Notes under the pieces: model-generated | Database searches by the model: none | Told to the model about the DNA's origin: nothing | Seen by the model: the letters and a program-made list of their open reading frames with translations, nothing else | Translations under genes and position numbers: made by a program | Shown: piece by piece, positions 40,662 to 49,703 of the stretch | Position numbering within the stretch: the stretch's first letter is position 1 | Layout of the letters: each line of letters opens with the position of its first letter | From: Deltaproteobacteria bacterium | Lineage (GTDB): Bacteria > Myxococcota > JADLHZ01 | Assembly (NCBI GenBank): GCA_020848545.1 | Contig: JADLHZ010000056.1 | Span: 1-64,000, forward strand | Direction of reading: 5' to 3' | Length of the DNA: 64,000 nt

Positions 40662-41092
40662 TCTTGGACGACAAGGAGCTCGAGCTCTTCGCGCGACATG
40701 TCTCGCTGAAGGAGATCGGCGCGCCCGGGCAAGCGCGCTTGCTCGACACGCGTGTGTTCGTGGCCGACGACGTGCCTGCGCGCGAAGCGCTCGTCGTCGG
40801 CTTGGCGCGCAGCGGCGTCGAGATCGTGGGCGACGAGGTGACCGCCACGTGGCGCGTCGAAGCGAGCGAGCTCTCGCCGCCCGGCGTCGTCGACTTCGGG
40901 TCTGGCCAAGTCGACGTTGGGCCCTTCGACTTCGCGCTGGCGAACCGGCTCGAAGCGTCCGGCGCCGTCGCGACGAAGGAGCGGTGGCTCGGCGCGCTGC
41001 TCGCCTGCGAGATCGTCCTCGCGATCCTCGGACACCGGCCGCCGACGTTTTCGCTCGTTTGCGACTTTCCGGACTATCGCCGGCAGAGCTGA
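40658..41092 (+). CDS. Degenerate ThiF-like partner protein
   Basis: A 144-residue protein. Its N terminus ('LDDKELELFARHVSLKEIGA', 'PGQARLLDTRVFVADD') matches the usual opening of MoeB/ThiF proteins (RYSRQILLPEIG... RLLxARVLVVG), but the Gly-rich ATP loop is replaced by 'VADDVPAREA' and the catalytic part is missing. The upstream E1-like protein conversely lacks this opening segment. The pair may be a split or heterodimeric E1-like enzyme. GTG at 40658 overlaps the upstream stop. It converges with the YkgJ-like gene. Confidence 0.75.
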   Translation: MILDDKELELFARHVSLKEIGAPGQARLLDTRVFVADDVPAREALVVGLARSGVEIVGDEVTATWRVEASELSPPGVVDFGSGQVDVGPFDFALANRLEASGAVATKERWLGALLACEIVLAILGHRPPTFSLVCDFPDYRRQS

Positions 41093-41685
41093 TCGGCGAG
41101 CGTGCCCAGTGCTAGGTCGAGCGCCGCGAGATCGGCGAGAACGCGCCGACGATCGAAGTCGAACGCTCGCCGTGCGACCTCGCGGTCACCGAGCAACGGC
41201 CGCAGCGTCGCGTGAAACCACTGGGATCGCGCCACGTCTTCCGCGCACGGCAACATCTCGTGCACCGGCCGCGGCGCGCCGCGCTCCATCCCCGGACAAC
41301 CTTCGACCGGCGGCACGAGGTGCAACGATCCGCTGACGGTGCGCGCGATCGGTGAGCTGCGGCACACGAGCGGCTTCGCACCTCTTGCGTGCAGCGCGCA
41401 GCGAAACTGCACGGGCGGCGCGTCGCCGGCGATCACCGGCTGAAGGTGCGGGCACATCGTTGTCTTCTGGTTCAGCCGGCGCATGACCAGCGAGCAAGCG
41501 CCGTCATCGAGGATCGTGATCGCGCCGGCGTCGATGAGCGCGCCCGACGTCGTCCTCGCCGCGCGGCTCAAACGAAAGACGTCCTGCGGCTCGAGCGCCA
41601 CCGTCTGATCGAAGCAGCACTCGCCGCACTCCGTGCACTGAAAACGGACCAGGTCCGCGGGCTGCAGGATGGGAAAGCGCGTCAC
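41074..41685 (-). CDS. YkgJ-family cysteine-cluster protein
   Basis: A 203-residue protein with the Cys cluster of YkgJ proteins: 'FQCTECGECCFDQT', then 'MCPHLQ' and 'CALHARGAKPLVCRSSP'. These cysteines probably bind zinc or an iron-sulphur cluster. The GTG at 41685 gives a start just before the cluster. The function of the family is poorly known. It is divergent from the kinase/TPR gene. Confidence 0.85.
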   Translation of the reverse strand: MTRFPILQPADLVRFQCTECGECCFDQTVALEPQDVFRLSRAARTTSGALIDAGAITILDDGACSLVMRRLNQKTTMCPHLQPVIAGDAPPVQFRCALHARGAKPLVCRSSPIARTVSGSLHLVPPVEGCPGMERGAPRPVHEMLPCAEDVARSQWFHATLRPLLGDREVARRAFDFDRRRVLADLAALDLALGTLADQLCRR

Positions 41686-41750
41686 GGTTCGGTCATAGCA
41701 TCCGAGCACCAAAACGGGACACACCCTCGCCGAACGACTAATGTTACGCC

Positions 41751-44700
41751 GTGCAAGAAGGCGCTGGCGCTCCGACCGCAAACGAACCGCCCACGCTGAT
41801 CGCGTCACGGTACGAGCTGCGACGGCCGCTCGGACGCGGCGGTCAGAGCGACGTCTACTTGGCCTACGATCGCGAAGCGCTGCGCGAGGTGGCGCTGAAG
41901 ATCCTGCGGGTGTCGAGCGAGACGCGGGCGTACTTGTTGAAGCAAGAATTCTCGGCGCTCGCCGGCCTCGATCATCCGAACATCGTCCGCGTCTTCGAAT
42001 ACGGGAGCCTGCAGACGCCGGTCGACGCCGAGGCCGTCACATACTACACGATGCAGCTCGTCTCGGGCGCAGACATCGTCACGGCCTGCGCGGGCAAGGA
42101 CATGGAGGCCGTGGCCGGGCTCGCGGCGCAGGCGCTGTCGGCGCTCGCGCATGTCCACGCGCACGATCTCTTGCACCTCGACATCAAGCCCGAGAACCTG
42201 CTCGTCTCCGGAGAGGGCGACGCCGCCAAGCTCACCCTCGTCGACTTCGGGCTCGCGCGCCGGGTGCGCGAAGCGTCGAGCGGCTACGCCCGCGGAACGA
42301 TGGCCTACATCGCGCCGGAGATGCTCGCCGGACAGAACATCGATCTGCGCGTCGATCTCTACGCGCTCGGCCGCGTGCTCTACGACGCGCTCGCGCCAGG
42401 GGTCGTGCTCGACAACGTGGGCGCCCCACTGCCGTGGCTCGAGACGCTGCGGCCGGACTTGCCGCAGCCGTTCTGCCATTGGATCGATCGCCTCGCCTCC
42501 GCCGACATCGTGCTGCGCTTCGCCCGCGCGCAGGCGGCGCTGCAGGAGCTCTCGACGATCTTGCCCATGCGCGACGTGGCGCCGTTCGCCGCGAACGCTT
42601 CCTTGCTCGTCGCGCCGCTCATCGGCCGCCAGAGCGAGCTCACCCACGCGCGCCGCCTCGTCCGCACCGCGATCGCGAAGAACAAGCTCGCGTGCATCAT
42701 GGTCACCGCCGCAGCGGGGCACGGCAAGTCGCGCTTCCTCTCGACGCTGCAGGGTCTGTGTCAGCGCGATCAGCTGCGCACCGAGCTGAGCGATCGGCGG
42801 ACAGCAGAAGATCGTCTGCGCCCCGAGGGTCATCGCTTGGAAGACATCGAGGAGCGCGCGCGCCAGCTTGCCTCCTCGTTCGAGACGCGGCGAGTGTGGC
42901 TCATCGATGACGCCGACAAGCTGAGCGACGTGGGCGTCGACGTGCTCTCGCGCATCCTGAACCACGCGACGGCGCTCGGTGGCGTGCTGGTCGTATCGGT
43001 GACCACGGCTTCGGCGACCTCGCGCTGGCAGCTCCTCGAGATCGAGAACCAAGCGCGCCTCACCTTCGTCGATCTCGGGCCGCTCTCACGCCGCGATCTG
43101 CAGCTGCTCGCCGACGCGCTGCTCGGCAATCCGCTCCCTGACGGATGGATCTCCGAGCTGCACGCAGCGTCGGCGGGCAACCCGTTGTGGGCGCAAGAGA
43201 TCCTGCGCAGCTGGGTGAGCGAGGGCGCGCTCGCGTTCAAGGACGGCGACTTTCGACCGCAAGGCGAGCAGCCGACGCCGATCGATCGATCGCGCCTCTC
43301 GGGCCTCATGCAGGCGCGCCTCGCCAACATCGACGAGGATCTCTGGCCGCCGATCTTCGCGGCCGCGATCTTGGGCCGCGAGCTCACCCCGGAGCGGATC
43401 ACGCGGCTCTCCGCGCCGTGGATCGCGCGCAACGACAATCCGGCCGAGAAGGTCGTGGCGATGGCGCTGACCGCGATGGTGCAACATCACATCGTCGATC
43501 ACAAGGGCGACGCCTTTCGCTTCGTCCACGATGAGATCATGGGCGCCCTTCGCCAGCTCATCCCCGAGCCGACGCGCCGGCGCTTGCACACGGAAGCGGC
43601 GCAGTTGTTTCGCGCCAAGAAGGACCTGGACACGCGCGACTTTCACTTGGTGCGCGGCGACGATCCGATCATCGCCGCCGACGCCGGTCGCGCCGCCGGT
43701 GATCGCGCGCGCGACGCCTTCGCTCACCGCCGCGCGATGCGCCGCTACCGCCGCGGCTTCAAGCGCATCGAGGCCTTCGACAAGACGCGCGCCGCCGTGC
43801 TCGCGCTGTGCATCGCCGAGTGCGCCACGCAGATCGACGAGCACCAAGACGCGCTGGCGTGGTTCGAGCGCGCGCGCACCCTCGGCGGAGACGAACGTGA
43901 GGTCATCCTGCGCAGCGAGCTCGGCATCGCCGAAGCCCAGCGCAAGCGCTGCGAGTACAAGGAAGCGCTCGACCACGCGACGCGGGCGCTGAAGCTCGTC
44001 CTCGCCGGCACCGTCGAGCAAGCGAACGCGCTGCGCCTCGTCGCCCGCATCGAGCAGCACGCCGGAGCCTTCGATCGAGCGCTCGAGAACTTCGAGCAAG
44101 CGCTGCGCCTCTACGAGACGATCAACGACGGCGAAGGCCACGCGCGCGTGCTCTTGGATCTCGCGAACTTGTTCCGCGAGCGCGGGCGCATCGTCGAGGC
44201 GGAGCACCACGCCGCGCGCGCCGAGGCGGAAGCGACGAAGCTCGGCAACGACGGCCTGCGCGCGCGTGCCTATCAACAGCTCGGACACGTGCTCTGCTTG
44301 AAGGGCGACTCGCTGCTCGCCCTCTCGCACCTGACCGAGTCGCGCCAGCTCGCGCACGTGCTCGGCGATCGCCGGACCGAAGGCGCCGCGCAGCGCGACA
44401 TCGCGACGTTACGCCGGCAGCAAGGCCGCTTCGCCGAGGCCAAGGAGCTGCTCGAACGCGCGTCGCGCCTGTTCTTCTTGACTGGCGCCCGCAATTTGAA
44501 CGCCGACTGTTTGCACCAACTCGGCGCCATCGCCACGCGCATGGGCGACTATCCGAGCGCGATCGAAGCGCTGAACGAAGGGCTGACCATCCGCCGTGAT
44601 CTCAAAGACATCGCGGGTCGCAGCCACGTCCACGTCGCGCTCGCGCGGGTGCACGTGGACGTGGGGCTACACCGTGAAGGCTTGCACTACGGCGAGCTCG

Positions 44701-45269
44701 CGCTGCGTGAGGCGCGCAAGTCCGGCGACGCGCTCCTCGGCATCGTCGCCGAAGAGGCGATCCTCGCCGCCGAGATCGCGTTCGGCACCGGCCGCCCGAA
44801 GGGCCTCGTCGGCTTGGCGCAGCGCGCGCGGGAGCTCGGGATCGCTCGGGTGGAGGTGTCGATCCTGTCGCGGCTGATCGAGACCGAGCCGAGGCACTCG
44901 CACGTCGAACGCCTGCTCGAGCTCGGCACTGCGGCGGACAACCATGAGGCGCGGACGCACGGGGCCTGGGGCGCGGGGCTCCTCCACGCCGCCGCGCAAG
45001 AGGCTGAGCTGGCGACAGCGGACCTCACCTCCGCGTTGACGCTGGCCGAGAACGCCGGGCAAACCGAGCTGGCCGCGCGCATCAAGTCGGATCTCGGCGC
45101 CGTGTTCTTGAAGCTCGGCAAGCGGGCGCAAGCGGCGAGCTTGCTGACACAGGCGATGATGCTCTTGCGCGAGCACTTCGCGGCGCTCGGCCCGAAGCGC
45201 AACACCGGCTACCTGATCGTCGGCTGGCGCAAGCTCGCACGCGATCGTTTTCGACAGGCGACCGAGTGA
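41751..45269 (+). CDS. Ser/Thr kinase - AAA-type ATPase - TPR signalling protein
   Basis: A 1172-residue protein. The kinase domain (about 20-275) is complete: Gly loop 'LGRGGQSDVYLA', Lys50 (VALKIL), 'HLDIKPENLL' with Asp144, Lys146 and Asn149, and 'VDFGLA' with Asp165. An ATPase domain (about 285-600) has a P-loop 'AAAGHGKSRF' and Walker B 'RRVWLIDDADKL'. About twelve TPR-like helical pairs fill the rest (about 640-1150). Similar proteins are common in myxobacteria as large cytoplasmic signal integrators. The start is GTG. A GTGA overlap couples it to the PEGA gene. Confidence 0.93.
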   Translation: MQEGAGAPTANEPPTLIASRYELRRPLGRGGQSDVYLAYDREALREVALKILRVSSETRAYLLKQEFSALAGLDHPNIVRVFEYGSLQTPVDAEAVTYYTMQLVSGADIVTACAGKDMEAVAGLAAQALSALAHVHAHDLLHLDIKPENLLVSGEGDAAKLTLVDFGLARRVREASSGYARGTMAYIAPEMLAGQNIDLRVDLYALGRVLYDALAPGVVLDNVGAPLPWLETLRPDLPQPFCHWIDRLASADIVLRFARAQAALQELSTILPMRDVAPFAANASLLVAPLIGRQSELTHARRLVRTAIAKNKLACIMVTAAAGHGKSRFLSTLQGLCQRDQLRTELSDRRTAEDRLRPEGHRLEDIEERARQLASSFETRRVWLIDDADKLSDVGVDVLSRILNHATALGGVLVVSVTTASATSRWQLLEIENQARLTFVDLGPLSRRDLQLLADALLGNPLPDGWISELHAASAGNPLWAQEILRSWVSEGALAFKDGDFRPQGEQPTPIDRSRLSGLMQARLANIDEDLWPPIFAAAILGRELTPERITRLSAPWIARNDNPAEKVVAMALTAMVQHHIVDHKGDAFRFVHDEIMGALRQLIPEPTRRRLHTEAAQLFRAKKDLDTRDFHLVRGDDPIIAADAGRAAGDRARDAFAHRRAMRRYRRGFKRIEAFDKTRAAVLALCIAECATQIDEHQDALAWFERARTLGGDEREVILRSELGIAEAQRKRCEYKEALDHATRALKLVLAGTVEQANALRLVARIEQHAGAFDRALENFEQALRLYETINDGEGHARVLLDLANLFRERGRIVEAEHHAARAEAEATKLGNDGLRARAYQQLGHVLCLKGDSLLALSHLTESRQLAHVLGDRRTEGAAQRDIATLRRQQGRFAEAKELLERASRLFFLTGARNLNADCLHQLGAIATRMGDYPSAIEALNEGLTIRRDLKDIAGRSHVHVALARVHVDVGLHREGLHYGELALREARKSGDALLGIVAEEAILAAEIAFGTGRPKGLVGLAQRARELGIARVEVSILSRLIETEPRHSHVERLLELGTAADNHEARTHGAWGAGLLHAAAQEAELATADLTSALTLAENAGQTELAARIKSDLGAVFLKLGKRAQAASLLTQAMMLLREHFAALGPKRNTGYLIVGWRKLARDRFRQATE

Positions 45270-46375
45270 GAGCTTTGATCTTCCTCATCGCGTTCTTGCC
45301 GGCGCCGGCGCTGCACGCCATGTCACGCTGCGTGCTGATGTCGCCAATGAAGGTGACGAGCGACTCGCTCGGCTTCGGCAAGAAGTCCGTCTGGCCGGGC
45401 GGAACGACGGTGAGCTTTCGCCCGGGGCGCGGTACGTGGATCGCGGTCGAGAGCACGAAAGGCGCGGGCTACGCCGCCGTCGCCGATCTGAAGCAAGCGT
45501 GCGCGGGCGCGACGAAGTTGATCGCGCAAGCGACGACGCCAGTGCTCGCGCCTGTTCCGGTGGCGAAGAAGACGCCGGCGAGTCAGCCTGCCTCGGCGCC
45601 GGTTCGTACGCCTGCATCGGCGCCGGCGACCGCGCCTGTGCCGACGCTCGACTCCATCCCGAAGCCGGTGCCGATCCCGCTCGTGCCCGTGCCGAAGCCG
45701 GTGCTCAGCGTCGAAGCTTCGTCGGTTCCGGCGACGGCGACGGCGACGGCGACGGCGGCGGCGGCGGCGACCGCAACCGCGACGCCAACGAAGCCGAGTC
45801 TCTTGGGCCTCGTGAAGGTGACGACGAACATCGACGGCGCCACCGTGCGCATCGACGGCGCGATCGCGGGCTACTCACCGCTCGTCCCGTTCCCGGTCGC
45901 CGGCGGCCCGCACACGATCACGCTCGAAAAAGACGGCTTCATCACCGCGTCGCAGCTCATCGAGGTCGCCGAGCGCCAAACGGCCGCGCTGAGCCTGGAT
46001 CTCCTGCCTGCCGCAGGCGTGCGTGCTGCGCGCGCGACGGAGGCCCGCCGCGCGATCGCGTTCGGCGTCCTCGGCGGCGGCATCGCGATGATCGGCGGCG
46101 GCACGGCGCTCGCGATCATCGGCGGGACGATGAGCACGAAGCTGAGGGCGGACGTCGCCGCGTACAACAACAGCGAGGTGCGCACCCAGGGCGAGTTCGA
46201 GCAGCTCTGGCGCAACGCTCAGCAGATCCCGATCGTGCAAGCATTCTCTGTCGTCGGCTTCGGCGTCGGCGCGGCCGCCCTCGCGACCTCGATCGCGCTG
46301 CTCGTCCTCAACCCGACGCGCGACCTGCAAGTGGCGCCGGGACCGGGAACGCTGTCGATCGCCGGGCGATTCTGA
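45266..46375 (+). CDS. Exported PEGA-domain protein
   Basis: A 369-residue protein. A signal peptide (MRALIFLIAFLPAPALHA) is followed by a small domain (about 20-80), a Pro/Ala/Thr linker (about 90-180) and a PEGA domain (about 183-250, 'GLVKVTTNIDGATVRIDGAI', 'FPVAGGPHTITLEKDGF'). Two transmembrane helices follow (about 270-292 and 325-350). The linker has a tandem GCGACG repeat at the DNA level (about 45730-45770), encoding alternating Ala and Thr. PEGA domains are thought to bind surface or envelope components. It is co-expressed with the kinase. Confidence 0.85.
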   Translation: MRALIFLIAFLPAPALHAMSRCVLMSPMKVTSDSLGFGKKSVWPGGTTVSFRPGRGTWIAVESTKGAGYAAVADLKQACAGATKLIAQATTPVLAPVPVAKKTPASQPASAPVRTPASAPATAPVPTLDSIPKPVPIPLVPVPKPVLSVEASSVPATATATATAAAAATATATPTKPSLLGLVKVTTNIDGATVRIDGAIAGYSPLVPFPVAGGPHTITLEKDGFITASQLIEVAERQTAALSLDLLPAAGVRAARATEARRAIAFGVLGGGIAMIGGGTALAIIGGTMSTKLRADVAAYNNSEVRTQGEFEQLWRNAQQIPIVQAFSVVGFGVGAAALATSIALLVLNPTRDLQVAPGPGTLSIAGRF

Positions 46376-46407
46376 GGGCGCGGCGGGCGGCGATCGGAGG
46401 GAACCAT

Positions 46408-46532
46408 CACCACAGGAGAAGGGGAGAACGGGAGGTGATCAAACGCCGTTCACTCAGAATGCTTCAAACAGTTTGAGGGCTTCTGAGAGCACGGTCATGT
46501 TCCGCCTCCCCTGCTCCCCTTCTCCTGTGGTG
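46408..46532. repeat. 125-bp composite hairpin
   Basis: The outer arms, CACCACAGGAGAAGGGGAG (46408-46426) and its exact complement (46514-46532), form a perfect 19-bp stem. Inside lie GGAGG/CCTCC, then CTCAGAA/TTCTGAG, then a TCAAAC-A-GTTTGA hairpin. This nested structure lies between convergent genes. It could be a bidirectional terminator, but its length and layering suggest a structured RNA or mobile repeat. Confidence 0.8.
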
Positions 46533-46564
46533 GTTGGATTTCCCCGATCGCCGATCCTCGTGCA

Positions 46565-47614
46565 CTAGCGCACGACGTAGTGATCCTCGCCTTCCCGCTT
46601 CGCCACCTCGAGCGCGAGGTCGGCTTCGTGCATCACGCCCTTCAGCGCGAGCACCGGCGCCTGTTGGTAGGTCACGGCGCCGACGCGCAGGCTCACCTTC
46701 TGCGGCACGTCGCCGATCTTGAACGCGACGAGCTCGCACTTTTTCCGCCACCGCGCCGCGAGCTCTTTCGGGATCACCCGCTGCGTCTCGCCCTCGTTGA
46801 CGCGCAGCTCCGGGCACAGGACCGCGAGCCGCGCCGGGCCCACGCGCGCGAGCACGTCCGGCTGCCGGCACTCGGCGCGCAGCACCGTGCCGAGCGTGCC
46901 GAGCACGGAGTCGAGCCCCGTGTGACCGTAGCGCGACATGCACGCGTGGGCGTCGAGCATCTCGACGAGCAAGATCGAGAACGGCCGTTGATAGCGCGCG
47001 CTGCGCTTGAGCTCCTCGCCGAGGCGCCGCTCGAAGTAGGCGAGCGTCTGCAGCTCGTTCGTCGGGTCGCGGTTCACCTTTTCGAGCATCTCGGCGTTCT
47101 CGATCACCGCCGCGGCGTGCCGTCCGAGCAAGAGCAGCACCTCGGCGAGCGCCGGCTCCAGCCGCTCGAGGAAGGTCGACTTCGAGTCGACGCAGATCAC
47201 GCCGCGCAGCCCGTTCGCCGTCAGCAACGGCACCGCGATCATGCCGACGTAGGGCCGCGCGCTGGCGACCTCGCGCCACCGCGGCGAGCGCTGCGGCAGA
47301 TAGGCGAACTGCACGCTGCTCTCGCTCATCGCCTGCTCGACGATCTCGCGGCAGAGCTCGAGCGGGGTCACGAGGTCCGTGCCTTCGTGATCGCGCGCCG
47401 CGACGACTTGGCGCTCATGGTCCACCGCCAAGAAGCGCTCGCCGCCGCACATGTGCCGCACCGCCTCGCCGACCGTCAGCAGGGCTTGGCGCGCGTCGAG
47501 CGCCGTCACGAGCTCGCTCGACAGCTTGACGAGCGCCGCCACGCGCTCGCTCGTCGTGCCGAGGCGCAGCGTCTCTACTGCGTCATCGAGGCCGGCGAAG
47601 AAGTCGTCTGACAT
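46565..47614 (-). CDS. GAF protein with degenerate GGDEF domain
   Basis: A 349-residue protein. Residues about 25-170 are a GAF sensor domain ('LLTVGEAVRHMCGGERFLAV', 'YVGMIAVPLLTANGLRGVIC'). Residues about 185-345 follow the GGDEF fold ('RDPTNELQTLAYFERRLGEE', 'RPFSILLVEMLDAHACMSRY'), but the active-site GGDEF motif is replaced by 'RVGPARLAVLCP'. It therefore probably binds or senses rather than makes cyclic di-GMP. The ATG at 47614 is 27 bp from the divergent CAP gene, so promoters overlap. Confidence 0.85.
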   Translation of the reverse strand: MSDDFFAGLDDAVETLRLGTTSERVAALVKLSSELVTALDARQALLTVGEAVRHMCGGERFLAVDHERQVVAARDHEGTDLVTPLELCREIVEQAMSESSVQFAYLPQRSPRWREVASARPYVGMIAVPLLTANGLRGVICVDSKSTFLERLEPALAEVLLLLGRHAAAVIENAEMLEKVNRDPTNELQTLAYFERRLGEELKRSARYQRPFSILLVEMLDAHACMSRYGHTGLDSVLGTLGTVLRAECRQPDVLARVGPARLAVLCPELRVNEGETQRVIPKELAARWRKKCELVAFKIGDVPQKVSLRVGAVTYQQAPVLALKGVMHEADLALEVAKREGEDHYVVR

Positions 47615-47641
47615 GCGGCGGGAGTATACATTGCCTCGCAG

Positions 47642-49117
47642 ATGTTCACGAGCACCTTGCTCATCCTCGCCGCCATGGTGGGCGCCGGGCCGCCATTTCC
47701 CGCAAACGAGGAGCCGAAGAACAGCCTCGAGGTCATCGCGCGCGCGCAGCAGAGCGCGGGCACGAAGCTCGTCTCCGATCCGACGCTCGCGAAGGCCGCG
47801 AGTTGCCTGGCGACGGCCGGCAAGGGTGGCCAACGGCTCGACGCCGCGCTCATCCGACGCTGCACCGAGCTCGCCGAGGTGTATGACAGCGCGCTCGTGC
47901 CCCTGCTCGGCGAAGCGGCGCAGAACACCGACCTCCTCACGTCGCTCGTCCCCTACTTTCGCGACGAGGCGAAGAAGCGCGGGCTCACCCACTACGGCGC
48001 CGCCAGCATCCAAGACGGCCAGCGCCGAATCCTCGCGGTCATCGCCACCTTGCGCCGCGGCACGCTCGACGTGACGGTCGACTGCAAGACGAAGCGCATG
48101 AAGGTCCAGGGCGTGGTCGAGCCGGGCCACAAGAACGTGCGCGCCTTCCTCACCGACACGCGCGGGCTCGTCGGACCGCTCGCGATCGCGCTCGACAGAG
48201 ATGCGTTTAGCGGCGAGGTGCCGGTGCCGGTGCCCGGCCGCTACCAGGTCGAAGTGCTCGGCGATCAAAAGGACGGCCCGCACGTCGTCGCCAACCTGGC
48301 GGTCTTCGCCTGCGCGCCGCGACCGAAGGACAGCGCGCCGGCGCAAACACAGACACATACAGCGCCTGACGATCGCCTGCTCGCGCTGATGAACGACGCG
48401 CGCAGAGCTGCTGATCTTCGGCCGCTCGCGAAAAACGAAAAGGTTGCCGTCGTCGCCGCTGCGCACGCTGAAGACATGAAGAAGCAGAGTTACTTCGCCC
48501 ACAACGACAAAAAGGGTGGCACGCTCGGCGAACGCTTGAAGGCCGCGAACATCGCCTTCAACCGCGCCGCCGAGAACCTGAGCTCGGCGCCGACGGCGGA
48601 CGACGCGCACCAATCGCTCATGACCTCGCCCGGCCATCGCAAGAACATCCTAGACCCCGAGCTCACCGACGCGGGCATCGGCGTGGTGACGAACCCGTTG
48701 GCGAACGGCGAGCCGAACTTGCTCTTCGTCATCGACTTCATCACCCCGCCGAAGTCGACGACCGCCGACGCGTTCGCCGAAGAGCTGCTCACCGTGCTGA
48801 ACCAGCTCCGCGCGCAGCACGACCTCTCGCCGCTCGTCAGCGATCCGCGCTTGAAGCAGCTCGCGATGGAGCACGCCCAAGCGATGGCGGCATCGGAGAC
48901 CCTGGCTTATCAACCGAACTTCCTGGGCGAAACGCGCGGCGCGGCAGGAGCGAAGGACGTCGACACCGATCTCTTCGTGACGAACGACGTCGACGTCGTG
49001 CGAAAATCTGCGAACGCGGAGAAGCCAGCGAAGAAGGTGGCGATCGGCGTCGCGCAGCGGTCGACCAAGCGCTACGGCGAGGGCATGTTCTTCGTCACCG
49101 TGATCTATGTGCGTTGA
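47642..49117 (+). CDS. Exported protein with two CAP/SCP domains
   Basis: A 491-residue protein. An N-terminal signal (MFTSTLLILAAMVGAG) and a unique domain (about 20-235) precede a CAP/YkwD-type domain (about 245-375) with 'LLALMNDARRAADLRPLAKN', 'AAHAEDMKKQSYFAHND', 'AENLSSAP' and 'SPGHRKNILDPELTDAGIGV'. A second, degenerate CAP-like repeat follows ('LLTVLNQLRAQHDLSPLVSD', 'KQLAMEHAQAM'), lacking the His/Glu set. Bacterial CAP proteins are secreted and of unclear activity. It overlaps the START gene by 11 bp. Confidence 0.87.
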   Translation: MFTSTLLILAAMVGAGPPFPANEEPKNSLEVIARAQQSAGTKLVSDPTLAKAASCLATAGKGGQRLDAALIRRCTELAEVYDSALVPLLGEAAQNTDLLTSLVPYFRDEAKKRGLTHYGAASIQDGQRRILAVIATLRRGTLDVTVDCKTKRMKVQGVVEPGHKNVRAFLTDTRGLVGPLAIALDRDAFSGEVPVPVPGRYQVEVLGDQKDGPHVVANLAVFACAPRPKDSAPAQTQTHTAPDDRLLALMNDARRAADLRPLAKNEKVAVVAAAHAEDMKKQSYFAHNDKKGGTLGERLKAANIAFNRAAENLSSAPTADDAHQSLMTSPGHRKNILDPELTDAGIGVVTNPLANGEPNLLFVIDFITPPKSTTADAFAEELLTVLNQLRAQHDLSPLVSDPRLKQLAMEHAQAMAASETLAYQPNFLGETRGAAGAKDVDTDLFVTNDVDVVRKSANAEKPAKKVAIGVAQRSTKRYGEGMFFVTVIYVR

Positions 49118-49703
49118 GCTGCTGCTCCTCGTCGCGCTCGTGCACGGCGACTGGCAACCCGCCGGCACCGAACGAGGCTTCGCGATCGAAAAGCGCCCGG
49201 CCAAAGGCACTTCGCTCTTCGAAGTGCGCGTGAGCGGCCCAGTGGACCTCGCGCCGAAGCAGATCTTCGACGTGCTCTGGGACGTGCGGGCGCAGAAGAC
49301 CTTCGCGCCGCACATCAAGCGCCTCGACGTCGTCAGCGAAGCCAAGGACAGCGTCGTCATCTACGAGCAGGTCGAGGTGCCGGTGGTGCAAGATCGTGAC
49401 TACACCTTACGTCTTCGCCGCTTGACCGACGACAACACGCAACTCTACCAAGTGATCGCCGAGAACGCCGACAGCCTCGGCCCACCGCCGGACAAAGACC
49501 ACGTGCGTATGAAAGTGATTTGGTCCAACTTCACCATCGAGCCTGGCGACAAAGGCAGCGTCGTCACCTACCACAGCTTCGGCGATCCGGCGGGCGACAT
49601 CCCCACGTGGCTGAAGAACGCGGCGGCCACGCGCGCGCCGCTCGACTTCGTCCTCGCCATCGTCAAAGAAGCCAAGCTTCGTCAGAAAAGGAGCGCACCA
49701 TGA
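49107..49703 (+). CDS. Exported START/SRPBCC-domain protein
   Basis: A 198-residue protein with a short signal (MCVELLLLVALVHG) and a START-like lipid-binding fold ('LFEVRVSGPVDLAPKQIFDV', 'APHIKRLDVVSEAKDSVVIY', 'GDIPTWLKNAAATRAP'). START domains carry lipids or other hydrophobic ligands. It overlaps the CAP gene upstream and the DUF1571-like gene downstream (4 bp), so three exported proteins form one operon. Confidence 0.87.
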   Translation: MCVELLLLVALVHGDWQPAGTERGFAIEKRPAKGTSLFEVRVSGPVDLAPKQIFDVLWDVRAQKTFAPHIKRLDVVSEAKDSVVIYEQVEVPVVQDRDYTLRLRRLTDDNTQLYQVIAENADSLGPPPDKDHVRMKVIWSNFTIEPGDKGSVVTYHSFGDPAGDIPTWLKNAAATRAPLDFVLAIVKEAKLRQKRSAP

